Shown: positions 28,456 to 42,000 of the stretch, piece after piece
How positions within the stretch are numbered: position 1 is the stretch's first letter
How the letters are laid out: each line of letters opens with the position of its first letter
Origin: Membranipora membranacea
Taxonomy: Eukaryota; Bryozoa; Gymnolaemata; Cheilostomatida; Membraniporidae
Assembly: GCA_914767715.1 (NCBI GenBank)
Contig: OU612065.1
Span: 33,850,001-33,914,000, forward strand
DNA length: 64,000 nt
Direction of reading: 5' to 3'
Program-made: the position numbers and the translations under genes
The notes under the pieces: generated by a model
What the model was told of the DNA's origin: nothing
What the model saw: the letters and a program-made list of their open reading frames with translations, nothing else
The model's database searches: none

Positions 28456-28620
28456 CACTATGTTTCGAATGAGTCCACTCCTATTTCCATGATCAAAAAA
28501 AGATGACAAGACATCTGCCGCGGGCGGGATTTGAACGCGGGCCTCCCGCTTTAAAGTCCATTGAACGCAGGCCCTCTATCAATTTATCAACGCCACCTTA
28601 TGTGATGTTCATGAATCAAA
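28456..28620 (-). repeat. tRNA-derived module with CACTATG end
   Basis: On the minus strand a strong B box (CGTTCAAATCC) lies inside a GC-rich GCGGGAGG...CCGCGGCAG frame, with a TGGCGTTGATAAATTG A-box-like sequence before it. The same framed module occurs at about 58,970-59,010 inside the CACTA-like element. Here the + strand left edge also begins CACTATG (28,456), but I find no matching right end, so this copy is probably truncated. Confidence 0.5.
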
Positions 28621-29716
28621 ACAGTATATGATTTCGCATCAAGAAATGCCTATCGATAAATGCGAAAGTTGACTTAAATGCTATTCTCATGTATTGATTG
28701 GGCCTAAAACTGATGTCTTGTCGACATATGGGATCAAAATGAAAGTAAGGACAGACATATTTTGTGCTCTTTGATTGTATGTCTGTCACGCTAGATGTAT
28801 ATTATTATAGTTTAGTTACATCGTAGAACTACTTCCTTTCCTAATTTACGTCTTTGTATGGGCGGGAATGGGAAGAATGGGAGCTCACTCAGCTTCCATC
28901 CTTCATACTATTCACCCCCAACCAGCACACAAAGCCTCAAATTAGGAAATGTCTGTCTTACACAGCTCAAGACGGTCTCACAGACAGTCTTGAGATGTGT
29001 AAGGTAGACTTGACTTGTCGGAATTGGTGTGAATTGTCATCGCAATTTTAAAATAGAACCAGACCGTCTTGAGACTATCTCACAACATCTCGATCAAGCA
29101 TGTCTCACAAGACTTCTTATGATCCTTCACACACATTACTATTCACCACAGTGACCGCATTGAAGAAAAATTACATTACTGCATGGACAGTAATCATTTA
29201 AAAGCAACTCATTGTAGAGGGTTTGTTTGTTGAACCAGGTAAAGCTCTCTTAATTGTGGGTTTGTAATTTTCCAATATCCAGTATCAACCAAACTAAAAT
29301 ATCGGACATTGGCGAAATACAGGCATGTTGTCCCAGGGGGCCATGCTCCGATTGGCTTATTCGTGCTTAAAGAGTTTCAAGACCTCGGTGAAAATTTATT
29401 CACTGCAAAAAGAGAAAAGAAAGCCTGAAAGGTAGGAGTTTCAAAGATGGTTATTGGTTGTAAACATTGATGACCTAATCCATCTGAGCCCACCCCTCGT
29501 AACCTTATCAAGTGTATACATTAAAAATGTAGCTGTTCTACCTACCTGTATGCATATGCGATAACACAGGCTTATTCTTCCGAATACGCGATTACTGAAA
29601 TCTCCAGTTCCTGTAATATCAATAGCCACTTCTATAACAAATCTTTTGTGGAGCAAGTGTTGGTTTATGTTCTCAATAGACAGTTTTCTGAGCTCTGATC
29701 TAGGCCTCTATTCGGA

Positions 29717-30138
29717 GTTGTCTTCTCTCGCCAGTTTGGTACTTTTAACCCACAACGCATAGGAAAAACCTGCTGAAAGAGGGTTATTTTGAAAATCGCT
29801 TATGATAGGGTAAAAATGATTTTTGATTCAGAGTCTGCACCATTGAAAACCCTATGAGACAGGGTTTCCAAATCATTGGAGGCTTGAATGTTGATAAATC
29901 TGAATTTCAGTGACGAAACTCATGAAAATTGTCCGCAAAACAGGCAGAAAATGTTATAATTTATTTTACAATTACTAAAATTATTTCCCAAACTATGTCC
30001 ATATGAGTTTTCAATGTTGCAGATTCTGAATCAAAAATACTGTTTATCCTATTATAAGCGGTTTTCAAGATAACCCTCTTTCCAGCACGTCTTTCCTAAG
30101 CGGCGTGGGTGAAAGTACCAAACTGGAGAGAGGACAAC
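29717..30138. mobile_element. MITE with about 145-bp inverted arms
   Basis: The left arm (GTTGTCTTCTCTCGCCAGTT at its tip) matches the reverse complement of the right arm (CTGGAGAGAGGACAAC at its tip). The match runs for about 145 bases with scattered mismatches, through AGAGGGTTAT and TTTTTGATTCAGA blocks. The centre of about 130 bp is unique and AT-rich. Target duplication is unclear. Confidence 0.75.
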
Positions 30139-30874
30139 ATGTAATGTAATGCAACAGTACTAACCGGTCCTGCCCATCCTGTTACCAATGACAGCTCATT
30201 GTGTTTTCCCAGATGCCTTAATTGCTGTTACAAAACCAAAGCATGTAATGCACTTCACCCATATAAATATATAACATCTGGGCTGGACCAAGGAGGAAAA
30301 ACACTTATTGATGACACTAAAACAGAGGCCTAGTCACCCTTCCATATGCAAGCAAATCATTTTTTTTACAAAAAAAAACAGTCTACACAAACAAAGTACA
30401 GAGATCCAAACCCCAAGGTTGACATTTCCAAATATATTAATAATTTCAAACTGCAGAGAGACCTTAAGTTGATCCTCCATGCCACTCACTATATTGCAAG
30501 GCTTTTCCTACCACCAACTTACTAATAATAATGATCTTAATCCAAACCAGGGATCTGTGCCAAAGAACAGCTCATACATTCAGTTGAGTTAGCTCAACAT
30601 TAACATCACCAAGCTCTTTGCTGGAAGCCTCTTTTGTTCACTCAGAACAGAAATGGAAAATACGATGAGAGAGCTGTATGGCCCAATAGTTCCTTTCGCT
30701 TTCATGGTTGCCGGCAAATTTGATTTCCTATCAATCATCAAAAGACCAAATAGATAAGCATTCATTTGTTGACTACAGTGCTATTAATGTGAGCATGATA
30801 GTTTGTTGCTTATTTATTGTAATCTTTCTCCTCAGTCTAATCCTGTCCATCCTGATCTGACTTTACACTAGATT

Positions 30875-33800
30875 ATGGAAGAGGAGGAAGTACACAAGGA
30901 CATAATTGATTCTATCTATGAGTCTGCAGAGAATACTCTCACAACTTCCGGTCTTATCCTGGTCAAAGATTTCATCAAGAAATGGAAATACGCTCTGGCA
31001 TCTGACGAACTTCTGCTGCAGAACCATGACCAAGTGCCACTGGAGTCGATAACTAACGAAGAGAACGCTATTCCAGAGGAACTGTTAGAGGAACTGTTTA
31101 TTGTTACAAGGTAGGTGGTCAGTTGGCTTACAGATGAGCGCCAGTCTTTAATATCATACATGCTGAGTTTTACGTATTACATTGTGAGCGTCTAGTGGGT
31201 AAAACATTGCAAGAGAGGTGTGTAAAAATTTTTGAACATTGTGTCGCGTTTAGATTTCAATGTTCGTTGCGACACAAGTTTTACTGCTAGTGATTGCCAT
31301 ACTTCAAGTGTATCACTCCCTGAAGTTGGTATGATCATATAATAGCAAGCATCTCAATCTTTTTTCTAGCCCAGCTGAAAGTTTGTATTTACCTGGAATG
31401 AAGCCGCTTCATGATGTCAAGTTAGAAGATGTACCAGAGGAAGCTAAACTCAAGACTATCAAGTTAGTTTCGTGCTAATTAAACTTTTGATGATGTTTCA
31501 GACATGGCTTAATCATAAGTAACTGCCTGACTATAACATGCATTGGTCTTTGGGTCTTTAAGCTCTGTTCATGGGTGGTGGTTCGGTAAGTGAATTTACT
31601 TAACTTTTGAGACTTTTCATCCCCAAAAATGTCTGAGCATTTCCATGTTCATATCTACATTTCCTCATGACAAGAAAATGAATATGTCAAAATATGGAGA
31701 GAACCCCAAGTAAACCGGGCCTCATTGAGGTGTCAGTTATTTTCTTGACATCCCCGATATGCAAGAGTTAATAAGCTTGGTCAACCTCCAAGCATCAACA
31801 AAGCTTTATAAGACAGACCAGGTATTATGGGTGTGACACATAATGGCTTTGTATGTTGCACGCGGTTTCATACCATCATACAGTATGCATTAGGTTACCT
31901 GCAGCTCACATACATCCCTCAAATACTAGCCTGGCCAGCCTGAGAGTCGTTTGTAACATATTATTATTATTATTATTTTCTTTATTGTTGGTGTCATGAC
32001 AATTTGATACCTGTGTATGTAACCGGGTTGTTCTAGCTTATGACTCGGTGAGCTGATAGTTTTCCTTTGTTCATAATATATTGATACATTAGTTAAACCA
32101 ACAAAGTGCAGCATGCAGTTACAGAGCTACCCAATGGTCCTAAAACGCCAAAATTATTCACTGAATGCTCTAAGAATCTTCTCTTATTTTGATTAGGCAC
32201 ACACAGCAGGCCAGGAAACTAAAAACTGAAAGAAATGTACCAGATTATTCAATACGTAGCGTCATGGAATCTACCTTCAGAACTGATGAAAACCTGGTAA
32301 AAATATTATTTCTGATGTTCTAAGAGGGAAAACATAAGGAAAAGTTAGGCCATGTATTTGTACTATATGGTCAGCAGGAGAGATTGTGTATGTTACTTGT
32401 CAAAGTTGATCATACGTTGCTTTGATCTGACAATCACCTGTATAGTTTTCACATTGAAACAAGAGAAGCTGACTCTGTGATATCCAAAGGCTGATGTGAA
32501 TAGTTAAATATAGCATAGTCATGATTTTAAAAGTTTGACCGTTAAACTACACATTTTATGTAAGCTGATTAAAAAGTCGAGTATGCTCTGTGATAGTTTC
32601 AATGCAACAAGTTTTTTTCAAACTGTAAATGTCTTTTTACAACAGGCCCACAAGCATGCTAGAATCAGAGCCGAAAGAGACTTGTTGAAAACTACCAAAG
32701 AAGACGGGACGCTGATAAAAGGCACCAAAAAGGAAATAGATGTACCTGAGGCTATAGTAGAACTTGTGTATACCAAAGGGCAGGACAAATTCCCCGATAA
32801 AGCAATACAGGTTAGGTGATGCACTGAAAGGTTTGGTATTCAGCTAGATATATTAATATTGAGTTACCTCCGTGGCGAGTGGTACAGGGCTTGTTTGCAT
32901 AGGTACATGCACTATCTCCACAGCACAGTACAAACTAGTCAATTAAGGCCAGCATATCCCTGCATTAAAGGCAGTTAGGAACCGCTCTTCAACAATTTGA
33001 TAGCTTTGCTAAGGTAGCCTGTAGTGGTCATATTTAGAAATAACAAGGTGTTTTATTGTTACATTACATGTGTGGGGACATAATTCCTATTCTGACCTAT
33101 GAGCTAAAGTGAAAAAGTGAAAAGCACAGTGTCGTTGCGTCATGAGGAATGCACTGAATTAGAGAAGACACTGAGCCTGTAACAAATTGCAAATGATTTC
33201 CAGTCTAGAGTATTTATATAATTATGATGCTTCCTCACTGCCTTTGATGTAGGGATTTGTTTCCTTAATTGACTAAGGTTCAAGACACTGATAGTAACAA
33301 ATGTGCAAACGCATAGAATAACTAACCCTGCAGGTGTGAAAGGGACAAGTGACTATTACCTTACCTCCTTTTGTAGAGAACACGACAAACACACATTCAC
33401 ATGGTTACAGAGAATACACTGGCCAGCCTGAGGGATGTGATAGTCTGTGATAAGGAGGGACAGATACCAGGAGACTTCAGTGAATCTCCTGACCAGGTAC
33501 ACAGCTCTAAGTCTGCCGCTGATATATTCTCCTCCGGCATGATGTTTATAGAAGATACTTTTTATCTGGACACTCGGAAACTTTCTTCTAAAGACTACAG
33601 CAGGTAGGCTCAGAATGTATTGATGGCGCATCCAAGCGTACATCAATATAACATATAAACCCGTACTTACCTCAGTCAAGCAAATATAAACCCGTACTTA
33701 CCTCAGTCAAGCAAATATAAACCTGTACTTACCTCAGTCAAGCAAATATAAACCCGTACTTACCTTAGTATAGAATTTAAACACAGCTCACTAGCTACCA

Positions 33801-35329
33801 GTATAGGTGATGTACTGGATATATAGGTATTACCCGCCCTTCATTATGAAGGTACAATTTCAATTACAAAGTGTCTGTCAGCCATATACACCAAGACAGG
33901 TGTCTGTAAGGGCCATTGATGAGTATGTAGGGTCTTTATATAAACTGTGAAATATTGAGCAGTTTACACACAGTTTTCTGCTGCAAGTTTAGCGTGAAAT
34001 TGCAGAGTTGGGCTTCAGGAACTGTCCTGTTCAGTAAGAACCAAGCTAGATGAAATTTGGCCTAGTGTCAAAACACCACAATATCTTCCTGTTAGACAAA
34101 TATCCGAGATCCTGCAGGGAAGGCTTATCCCCATACATATGACATTTAACCTGATCAATGATGGCACGTATTCCATTTTTGTAGACATATAGTCCAGTGG
34201 TTGAGAAAAAAGGGCTGTACTAAAGATTACCCAATCAAGTCCATGCAATTTGTCAAGATTGCCGATATGAAGATTCAGCTTGGTGTGCCATATGTGTACA
34301 TACATCAGGGAAACTGTGAGCATATGTTGCAGTTCATTGATATCAGGTAAATATATACTAGAACACTTTTCTGCTGGCAGAATCTCTTGAAAATATTCCG
34401 TATCAATGCCGGACACTAAGATCAAAATTTACTATCTGCCTGTCTGTTTTTCCGTACTTCATCGACCCCTCAACTTAAGCAAATAGGCTTTTCGTGTGAT
34501 TGTTCAAAATGGGATAACAAGTCATAAAAATTGGCAAAAAGGAGAGTTGTCTACCTAATGTCAGAGAGGGGACAACTGCAACAAAAAGAGTATAATAATT
34601 TGATTTAGTTGTTGATCTTGTAATGAGTCTTGGATTGACACAGTGATTATTGTATCAAGTTGTATAGCTTAAATGATACATTTAATGTGCTTTAATAGAA
34701 ATAGTGATATGGACATGAGAAAGCTGAATACTATCTACTCATCTCATAAGCTCACTATTTATGTCTGTTGCTTTTGTCAAGTTCATGATAATTTCATGAT
34801 TGACAAAAGATTATTATGCTGATTTGTGCATGGCTTAGTTAATGGCAGCAAAATAACTGCAAGTGAGATTTTTTTAGCATTGTATCATCCAACTCTCCTA
34901 TGAGCTGTGTAATGGTATGTCACAAAATCTCACCTGCATTTGTTTTGCCGGTTGATTTGTGTGGTGCTGGGACCACCTTCATAACATTCTACTTCACAAA
35001 TCCGCTTTGAAGTTCATTTCCATAGACATGACTATGTTTATTTCACTTTTTTTTGTAGGCTGGTAAACTCTGAGGACTGTCAGACTTTGGCTGCTTATCC
35101 TCTACAGATCACACAACATCAGCATCGATTCTACATCTGTAAATCATGTCAGATACGCAGCGTTAGATGGATGGTTGTAAACAGCGTCGTCTCCCCTGCC
35201 GATCCCGACCATTACTGTGACATCTGCTACAAGATGCTTCATTATAACAGCAAGGGTGAAAAGATATGCGATTTCAAGGCATACAGGTATAATGATATGA
35301 TGCATAGTACTCTGTCGCTAGCCTACTGA
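30875..35329 (+). CDS. SNAPC3: SNAPC3 (SNAP50), snRNA-activating protein complex subunit 3
   Basis: Seven exons join in perfect phase: 30,875-31,110, 31,370-31,462, 32,197-32,296, 32,646-32,810, 33,377-33,603, 34,185-34,346 and 35,059-35,329 (stop), giving 417 residues; human SNAPC3 has 411. SNAPC3 is the core DNA-binding subunit of SNAPc, which recognises the proximal sequence element and starts Pol II and Pol III transcription of snRNA genes. Diagnostic blocks are TLASLRDVIVC, the SSGMMFIEDTFYLDTR strand, IVQWLRK, the LGVPYVYIHQGNCEH motif followed by DIR, and the C-terminal zinc-binding region CKSCQIRSVRW ... CDICYKMLHYNSKG. The acidic N-terminus (MEEEEVHKDI) is less conserved. The ATG is the first in an open exon and precedes the acidic start. 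All splice sites are GT-AG. An ATTAAA at 35,667 may be the poly(A) signal. The gene looks complete and functional. Confidence 0.92.
33650..33770. repeat. 31-bp tandem repeat, about four copies
   Basis: The unit AAATATAAACCCGTACTTAC then CTCAGTCAAGC repeats with a 31-base period and a few substitutions. It lies in SNAPC3 intron 5, 46 bases after the donor. Each unit contains CTTACCTCAG, which reads as a consensus splice donor on the opposite strand. Confidence 0.9.
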
Positions 35330-38300
35330 GATCAGTAACAGAGGGATGGCTGATTTTTACATCGGCAGACTTATAGCTCTCAGGATAAATTACTGAGCTG
35401 AGCAAGAACGGCTCTATGCTTAGCTTATGTTACATTTATTGTTACTGTGACGGAACTGGTCGATTGCAGGTGATCAGCGTTATCTCGTTCTCTCAAAGGG
35501 ATGCAGCACGGCTTAGACCTGATGGTATTTGGGAAGGCGGTTGCGGTTGAGTTTGGTTGAGGCCTATAGTTCAAGTTATAATCTAAACTAGCATTTCTTT
35601 ATTTTGTGAATTTTGTTATTTCTTCTTCATGTTGCAAGAGGTAGTGAGAGTAATGTTGAATGAAGTATTAAACTTGTTTTTATTCCGCTTCATTTTTGTA
35701 AAATAGATAACCTAGGCCTTTCCTCTACTATACTCATTGATGCAGTCTTTTTCATCTGTACATAGTAACTGGTAGATCACTGTCACTGACTGGAAGCGGA
35801 AGCACACAGACGCAAATTTGCCTTATTTAACATATCAAGTCTCAAACCTTATTGACCAGTGAGGCGTCTCGATGAATTGACTTTGTACCTGATCATTTTG
35901 ACATGAATATGTATGAACCATCACCTTCTTTCTCTAATACTCATCTTAATAGGCCCTCATATAGCTCAGGATCAAGGCCAGAAATGGCATAATAGTCAGT
36001 GGTAATGAATGCAACCAGCAAAAATTTCAATTTGGTGAGGAAGGGGGTGTCAATCTCTCCAGACAGGAGATGCTTTTTTATTTAAGCTCATTTTAGAATT
36101 CTTAATATTGGTAGTCTTAAAGGTTTTGATACGGATCGCCCGGATTGCCTCCCTGTTTCCCTTTCACCATTACGCGTGACATCAGTCTGGTTCTCCTGCG
36201 ATGGTGGACCATCATCCCGAAGTATTGAAATCCTTGCATGGGGTGCTACGTGTAGGGCTGAGAGAACCATGATACTCCATATGTGCGACAGCAGTAAACA
36301 GTAGCCAAACACATTGAGCCGTGTCCTCAGTGCACCACAAGTCTTCCAAACTGTACTCTTGTCAACAAAAATGTAAAGTGTCCCTACTGTTTTAATACTA
36401 CTATAAAACCTGTATGCCTTTTGTCGATCTATTACATGGTGTAGGTAAGTTATGTAACTCGGCATGCAATGGTCCCTATAATCGGGGATCTCAGGGTCAA
36501 AATTCATGTTAAAAGTGTAAAAGCTGGTTTTCATACATCATGCGGTAGAAGTGTTATATTTTTGTATTCTGCCCTCAGAAGAGGAATCACAAGGGGGATT
36601 TTGAGGAATTTCACTCGTGTTAAACAGGGGAGACAACTTTTCTCTCAAATCAACCTTACAGTACATATTTTTAACTTGTGGTTAAATTTGACAATGTTTA
36701 GAGCTAAAACTCAGGATATTATTTCCTGTTACCATTAGCTTTTCATAAAAATTAGAAATCACTTACCCAGATTGTTGATGTGCTGCTAACAGCACAACGT
36801 CATGACATAATATAAATCTTTTGTGATTGTCATCTTAAAAGTGCTTTTTGCGATTATTCAGGTATCTCTGATTAATTGGAAATTATAATCAATTCAATCC
36901 GAGTATGTCCCTCCATGAATGGATTGATTTGACGTAACGCTATACAATGTGATCAGTAGCTCAGCAGCTTTCCAACGGTGTTTAGAAAGTTGATATTTGC
37001 TGACCTGTCTGACTCAGATTCCGATATTATTATGTTCTCTGATATTTATATTACTTAGGTTTGAGCTTGACAATGTAAGTAATTGGTTTGAGCAGAAGGC
37101 AATTTTTTCAGAGAAGAAACAAGTTTTTTTTGTGGCAGATCGAGTTGAGCTTACACATTTCGGTCCTAAACAAGAACTACTCAATCTTGCGGTCACAAGC
37201 GCAGTAGTACATTACTCTCTTCACTACCACCTGATAATTTTTCCCCGACTGATTTGAAAACCCGGGTACAATGGTTTGATACAGCCATAAACATATATGT
37301 TTATGGATACAGCTCAACAGTAATTTTATAAAGGTATGAAAGCTAACTATTCCCTTATCACCTACGCTGAGCATGATAACTTCTGAAATGAAATGGTATT
37401 CACATGCCATGACTGCTATGTTGAAGACCATTTGAAGATAACAAGGTTATATCAGCTGCGTCCATCAATTGTGTGTGTTTGCTTATGCTTATGAAATACT
37501 GATAAGAAATCGGCGCAAGTATTTCAATACCCGGATTGTATTTATGAATCACTCAAAATTCAGTTCTATGTTGATTCAGTCTCTTAGATATGGTCAAGGG
37601 ATTGATACTTCTGATGCTGTATAGTCTTGAATGAGGTACCTGGGGAAGACACAACAGGTAGATTCTACCAAACGTGAGCTTACTGAGCTGCTATTTTCCT
37701 ATACTCATCCTTACATAGGCATTTTACTAATAATATTGGGCTTTAGGAACAGGCGTATTTTTGACGGTTCACCAGACTTATGAATCTAAGTGTCATATCT
37801 TTTAACATCATAAGCTGATACATCTTACCTCTAAACCAAAGGCCTATTTATACAGTCAGGTCTAGATTCAGAGAGTCAAATTATGCAGGGTTGTTTTCAG
37901 GCAGTTCTCGTCTAATCCCAAAATTCTACTCTGTAATAATCTTTTTTGTTTCTCAACATGATAGTTATAAAGCTGAGCAGGTGTGTGTGTTATTTATACT
38001 TGAAACTAACAAAAATATGAATACCTCACATGTGGGGACAGCCTATCAAAGCATTTAGATTGTCTAGGACTCTAGATGGTGTTGTAGAACCAGACTAGTG
38101 TGTGTTCTCCTGGTGGATCTATGCCTAGGGGTAGAGAAATTACCCTCTATGATTAGAGAATTTGGCATCCCCTATCCTATTAATTGTCTTTTTACCCCTG
38201 ATTTTTATGGCATTCCTAACCTTGGTCCTATACCTAATTTCATGTTTGCCCAAAGGCTGGAAAGTCGAAGTTCATTTCCAAGATGACAATCCTGTTTTTT

Positions 38301-38441
38301 ATGTTTTTTCATCAATGTTCGTAGTTCCAAATACTGCAGCAGGGCAGCCGTATCTACGCCTGACTTTATCACATGATGCTAGGATCAAACATGGTATGAG
38401 ATCTGCAAAACAAAAGACAATAGAGGAGTTGAAAACTTTAG
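35330..38441. other. Intergenic region without a recognised gene
   Basis: The segment holds the 3' UTR of SNAPC3 at its left and, at its right, the unknown 5' end of the LRR gene. Open frames are short. The frame on the minus strand at 36,088-36,534 is listed separately. Frames at 38,098-38,286 (ends EKLPSMIREFG, vaguely LRR-like) and 38,162-38,449 (a hydrophobic stretch, then SSMFVVPNTAAGQPYL) may contain upstream exons, but I cannot connect them. Confidence 0.4.
36088..36534 (-). CDS. Unrecognised open frame, 148 codons
   Basis: An open minus-strand frame runs for 148 codons with one moderately hydrophobic stretch (GYCLLLSHIWSIMVLSALHVA) and a basic, Arg-rich end (SGRSVSKPLRLPILRILK). I recognise no domain, and no phase-compatible neighbouring exons were found. 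It may be a chance frame or a transposon remnant. I include it only because it is the longest unexplained frame in this gap. Confidence 0.15.
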   Translation of the reverse strand: MKTSFYTFNMNFDPEIPDYRDHCMPSYITYLHHVIDRQKAYRFYSSIKTVGTLYIFVDKSTVWKTCGALRTRLNVFGYCLLLSHIWSIMVLSALHVAPHARISILRDDGPPSQENQTDVTRNGERETGRQSGRSVSKPLRLPILRILK

Positions 38442-38575
38442 ATTGGTAAAGCCTAGTGGAGGAGAGTGTAAAGCTTGTTGTTGCTGTATCATGGAGCCTG
38501 CCGAGCCTCAATGTTCTGGTACTGTGGTGAGAGTAAGGTCTGGGACAACTGATGTCACAGAGAGCCAGGATAATA
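38442..38575 (+). CDS. Candidate upstream exon of the LRR gene (Cys-rich)
   Basis: An acceptor (CTTTAG) and a donor (GTAAGT) bound an open frame that reads LVKPSGGECKACCCCIMEPA and ends TTDVTESQDN. It leaves one base that fits, in phase, the exon at 39,091. The CKACCCC run could be a palmitoylation or metal site. The acceptor has a poor pyrimidine tract and no relative is recognised, so the exon is tentative. Confidence 0.35.
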
Positions 38576-38928
38576 GTAAGTAGAAACTAAAACTTTCATG
38601 ACTTTTCCACCCTACTTTTTTCAGCCGTATCTGTACTACAAAGCATCGAGTTATCCCTATTCAGCTGCAAAAAAAATTGTTGTTTTAATATAGCTGTGCT
38701 GGCTGCGTGCTAGCTTCTCTCCTGTAAAATTAGTTACTCAATTAGAAGAAGAGAACTCTCATAAAACATTGCCAATCTTTATCACAACTATTCTCTACAT
38801 GAAGACATAGTTGCACAGGGTGGCGATAGTGGAGTAGAATGCGCCATGGGGTGTGAAAACACAACTTTAGTAGTGAATAGCGAGAGCGCTAATTAGCACC
38901 ATCAACCAATTCTTTTTTGTGGATGGTG

Positions 38929-39010
38929 AGATGGCGCAATCGGTTAGCGCGCTAGCTATTCACTACCAGGCGATTAGTGCCGCATGAGTTGTGGGTCGAG
39001 TCACAGTAAG
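38929..39010 (+). repeat. tRNA-derived SINE head
   Basis: A-box-like GATGGCGCAATCGGTTAGCG and, about 55 bases on, a B-box-like GGGTCGAGTCA. An inverted pair (AGTGAATAGC at about 38,873 and GCTATTCACT at about 38,955) brackets part of it. It lies in the probable intron between 38,575 and 39,091. Confidence 0.55.
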
Positions 39011-39090
39011 GTAGCTTTCAAGGTTGATCGTTCCAGCCCCAGCACCCCCGGGTCTATACCTCTTCTATCACAGCTATTCTCTACATGTAG

Positions 39091-42000
39091 AACATGTAGA
39101 GCCGTTAGCCGCAGTCCCCGCTGATCTGACATCACAGGCACAAAGCATTACAGATGCTGACAAGGATGATATCCAGTCTGAACTTGGTGATACCAACAAC
39201 ATTCAGCAAGCTGAGTCAACGTGTGAGTTTAGATTAGATGTAAATGTTGTTATATCATGTTGACCCTGATTGTGGCTTTGATTTAGAGTGATTATGGAGT
39301 CTTACTGTATAGCCAGTTTTCAAATTTGTTACTTTATATCACCAAATAGTTGAGCTTGTTTTAGTATATCGAGTTTGGTATAGAGATGACACTGAGCCAG
39401 AGATCGATGAGTTTCCTGGTCATAAAAACTACAGAAATGTCACACTGTCAGAATTACTAACAGATACACAAAATCTGACTGTCACACATATGTCTGTCAA
39501 AGGAGATATACCACCACTAGATCAGATAGCTCCTAAACATCTCATGTTACAGGGAATCAGCACAAATCAGATAAAGAAGTGAGTGAGATTTATACAATGA
39601 TTATATACATATACTTCTATTGTCTATCAACATTCATCTTCTCAAATGTTTTTCATGCAGTGCCAGAACAAATAACTTAAAATAAGGAAAAGCGGAGAGA
39701 CAAAGAAAAAAATACACTAGTGATGAAATTAACAAGATTTAAAGTGTTTGATAGATGTTAAAAAGAGTAAAATGAAAATTTGTACTTGGCTTTACTTTGA
39801 TGGTTATAGCAATCAATGTTATATGATATAGTACAGGGGTGCCCAACCTATGGCTCATGAGCCACCTCGGCTCATTTTGGCTTTTTGGGTGGCTCATTTT
39901 AATATTTGCAAATTTCACGCGCTTTTTGCTTTCATGCATTCAATTTATGCATGTACAATGTACATTAAATGTATGTATAGTGTATACAAGTTCATTGTAC
40001 TGGGTGCCTGCATTGTAATATGTGTGTAGTGTTGTCTTCTTGCAGACTTGCCAACCTAAATTTTGCAAAATGCTTACAAAAATTTGCAAAATGCTTAAAA
40101 TGCTTACAAAACTGCAGGGCGCCTTATATGACCAGAAATTGCCTCAAAAATTTTTGCGCGCTTGGTTTAATTGATTTTTGAAATGGCTCATGTGAGAGAA
40201 AAGGTTGGGCACCCCTGATATAGTATGATGTTATATGTTATATATGTCATATGATGTTATGGCCATGTATAATACCTCTGTATACTACCTGAACTGGGCA
40301 TACCATCACTACATCATAAGCCATGGTTTTAGTGTCAACACTTTTACTACCATAACCGGATATGATAATAAAAGTGTAAAGCTGGGCTGTTAGAAAATAA
40401 CAAGCTAAAGTCCAAAGGTCATCATTATTGCACATGCGCACTCTGAGTATCTGTACAATTGAAACACCAACCAAGAGGTAGGAGCACACAACTGCTCACA
40501 AAATCAGCTTTTTTCAGATCACAAGCAATTCTGTTAGTTGTCTTATTTCTTGTTGGAGATGCACAACTCCAACTTAGAATGCACATTTGAGCAGAACAAG
40601 GGGTTTTGAATTACAAATATGGAGTTTATGTATGTACATACATTTTTCTGTGCTCCATTGGCTGCCAACAGAGATCAGAAGTGTATTATCCCTTTAATAT
40701 GTTCGTGTATATTCTACCATGACACCACAAAAAGATGTGTGCATCAGTGGTATGACTTTAGCTTGGCATGCAGAGGGTCCCAGGTTCTACTCCCGGTTGG
40801 GTAAGGGATTTTTGTAGTTGAGTTAAAAGCTTGAAATTTTCTCATCTTTATCAAACTTACCAGAAATAAGCGGGCCTAAAATCCGTGAATAATTAAGACT
40901 AGTGAAAAAGGTTGGAGTTGTGCCCTCCTCGAATTAGGAGCCCGCGAATTATTTTTTTGGCAAAGACTATTTTATATTATATTACAATTAAGCATGAGTA
41001 CAATGGTTAACCTCACAGAGCTGAATGTATGTGGTAATGGGGACCTGCAGATATTACCAGAGTGGATCTGTAAGTTGGAGAACTTGACAAAGTTAGATGT
41101 GTCATACTGCGGTCTGGAGGAACTACCAGAGAGGTAAATAGCGCTGTTCAATTAGCATGAATATTTGTTTCCGATGATTTATGTGTACTAAAATGCCAAG
41201 CATTGGACAGCTAATGACCTTTGAGACAGTTCTCAAAGTTTTGAACAAGATAAAATGTAATATGAAGGTACTGTAAATAGTTGTGAAGTCATGACAATTT
41301 CAGATGATGTGAGGTGAATTTCTGGTAACAAAATGAACCTATGAAGATTTACTGACCTTATATATTACAGCATGTGTACAATGGCTAACCTCACGGAGCT
41401 GAATGTGAGTGGTAACAGGAGCCCGAAGAGATTTCCAGACTGGATCTGTAAGATGAAGAGCTTGACAAAGTTAGATGTGTCATACTGCGGTATGGAGGAA
41501 CTACCAGAGAGGTAAATAGCGCTGATCAATTAGCATGAATATTTGTTTGCGATGATTTATGTGCACTAAAATGCCAAGCATTGGACAGCTAATGACCTTT
41601 GAGACAGTTCTCAAAGTTTTGAACAGGATAAAATGTAATATAAAGGTAACGTAAATAGTTGTGAAGTCATGACAATTTCAGATGATGTGAGGTGAATTTC
41701 TGGTAACAAAATGAACCTATGAAGATTTACTGATCTTATATATTACAGCATGTGTACAATGGTTAACCTCACAGAGCTCAATGTGAGAAGTAACTGGAGG
41801 CTGAAGAGATTACCAGACTGGATCTGTAAGATGAAGAGCTTGACAAAATTAGATGTGTCACACTGTAGTCTACAGGAACTGCCAGAGAGGTAAATCAGAC
41901 GTGTTTATCCATGCCCATTTCTCTCTGTTTTTGCTGTTATTTTCGCCTTGTCAGTTAGATGTGTCAATTTATTTAATATAATATCAAATTGAGGTTGATT

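Larger units (their letters stand above)
24181..30874. other. Intergenic region, transposon-rich, no gene recognised
   Basis: The longest open frames (for example about 147 codons at 25,986-26,429) overlap repeat sequence and show no domain or splice pattern. The region contains a MITE at 25,357, an inverted-repeat element at 26,263, a foldback at 27,980, a tRNA-like repeat at 28,456 and a long-armed element at 29,717. The last part before 30,875 should hold the SNAPC3 promoter; no core motif is obvious. Confidence 0.5.

Noticed and set aside
34015-34425. Minus-strand open frame of 136 codons
   Set aside because: It is the antisense shadow of SNAPC3 exon 6, whose + strand reading (VPYVYIHQGNCEH) is clearly conserved.
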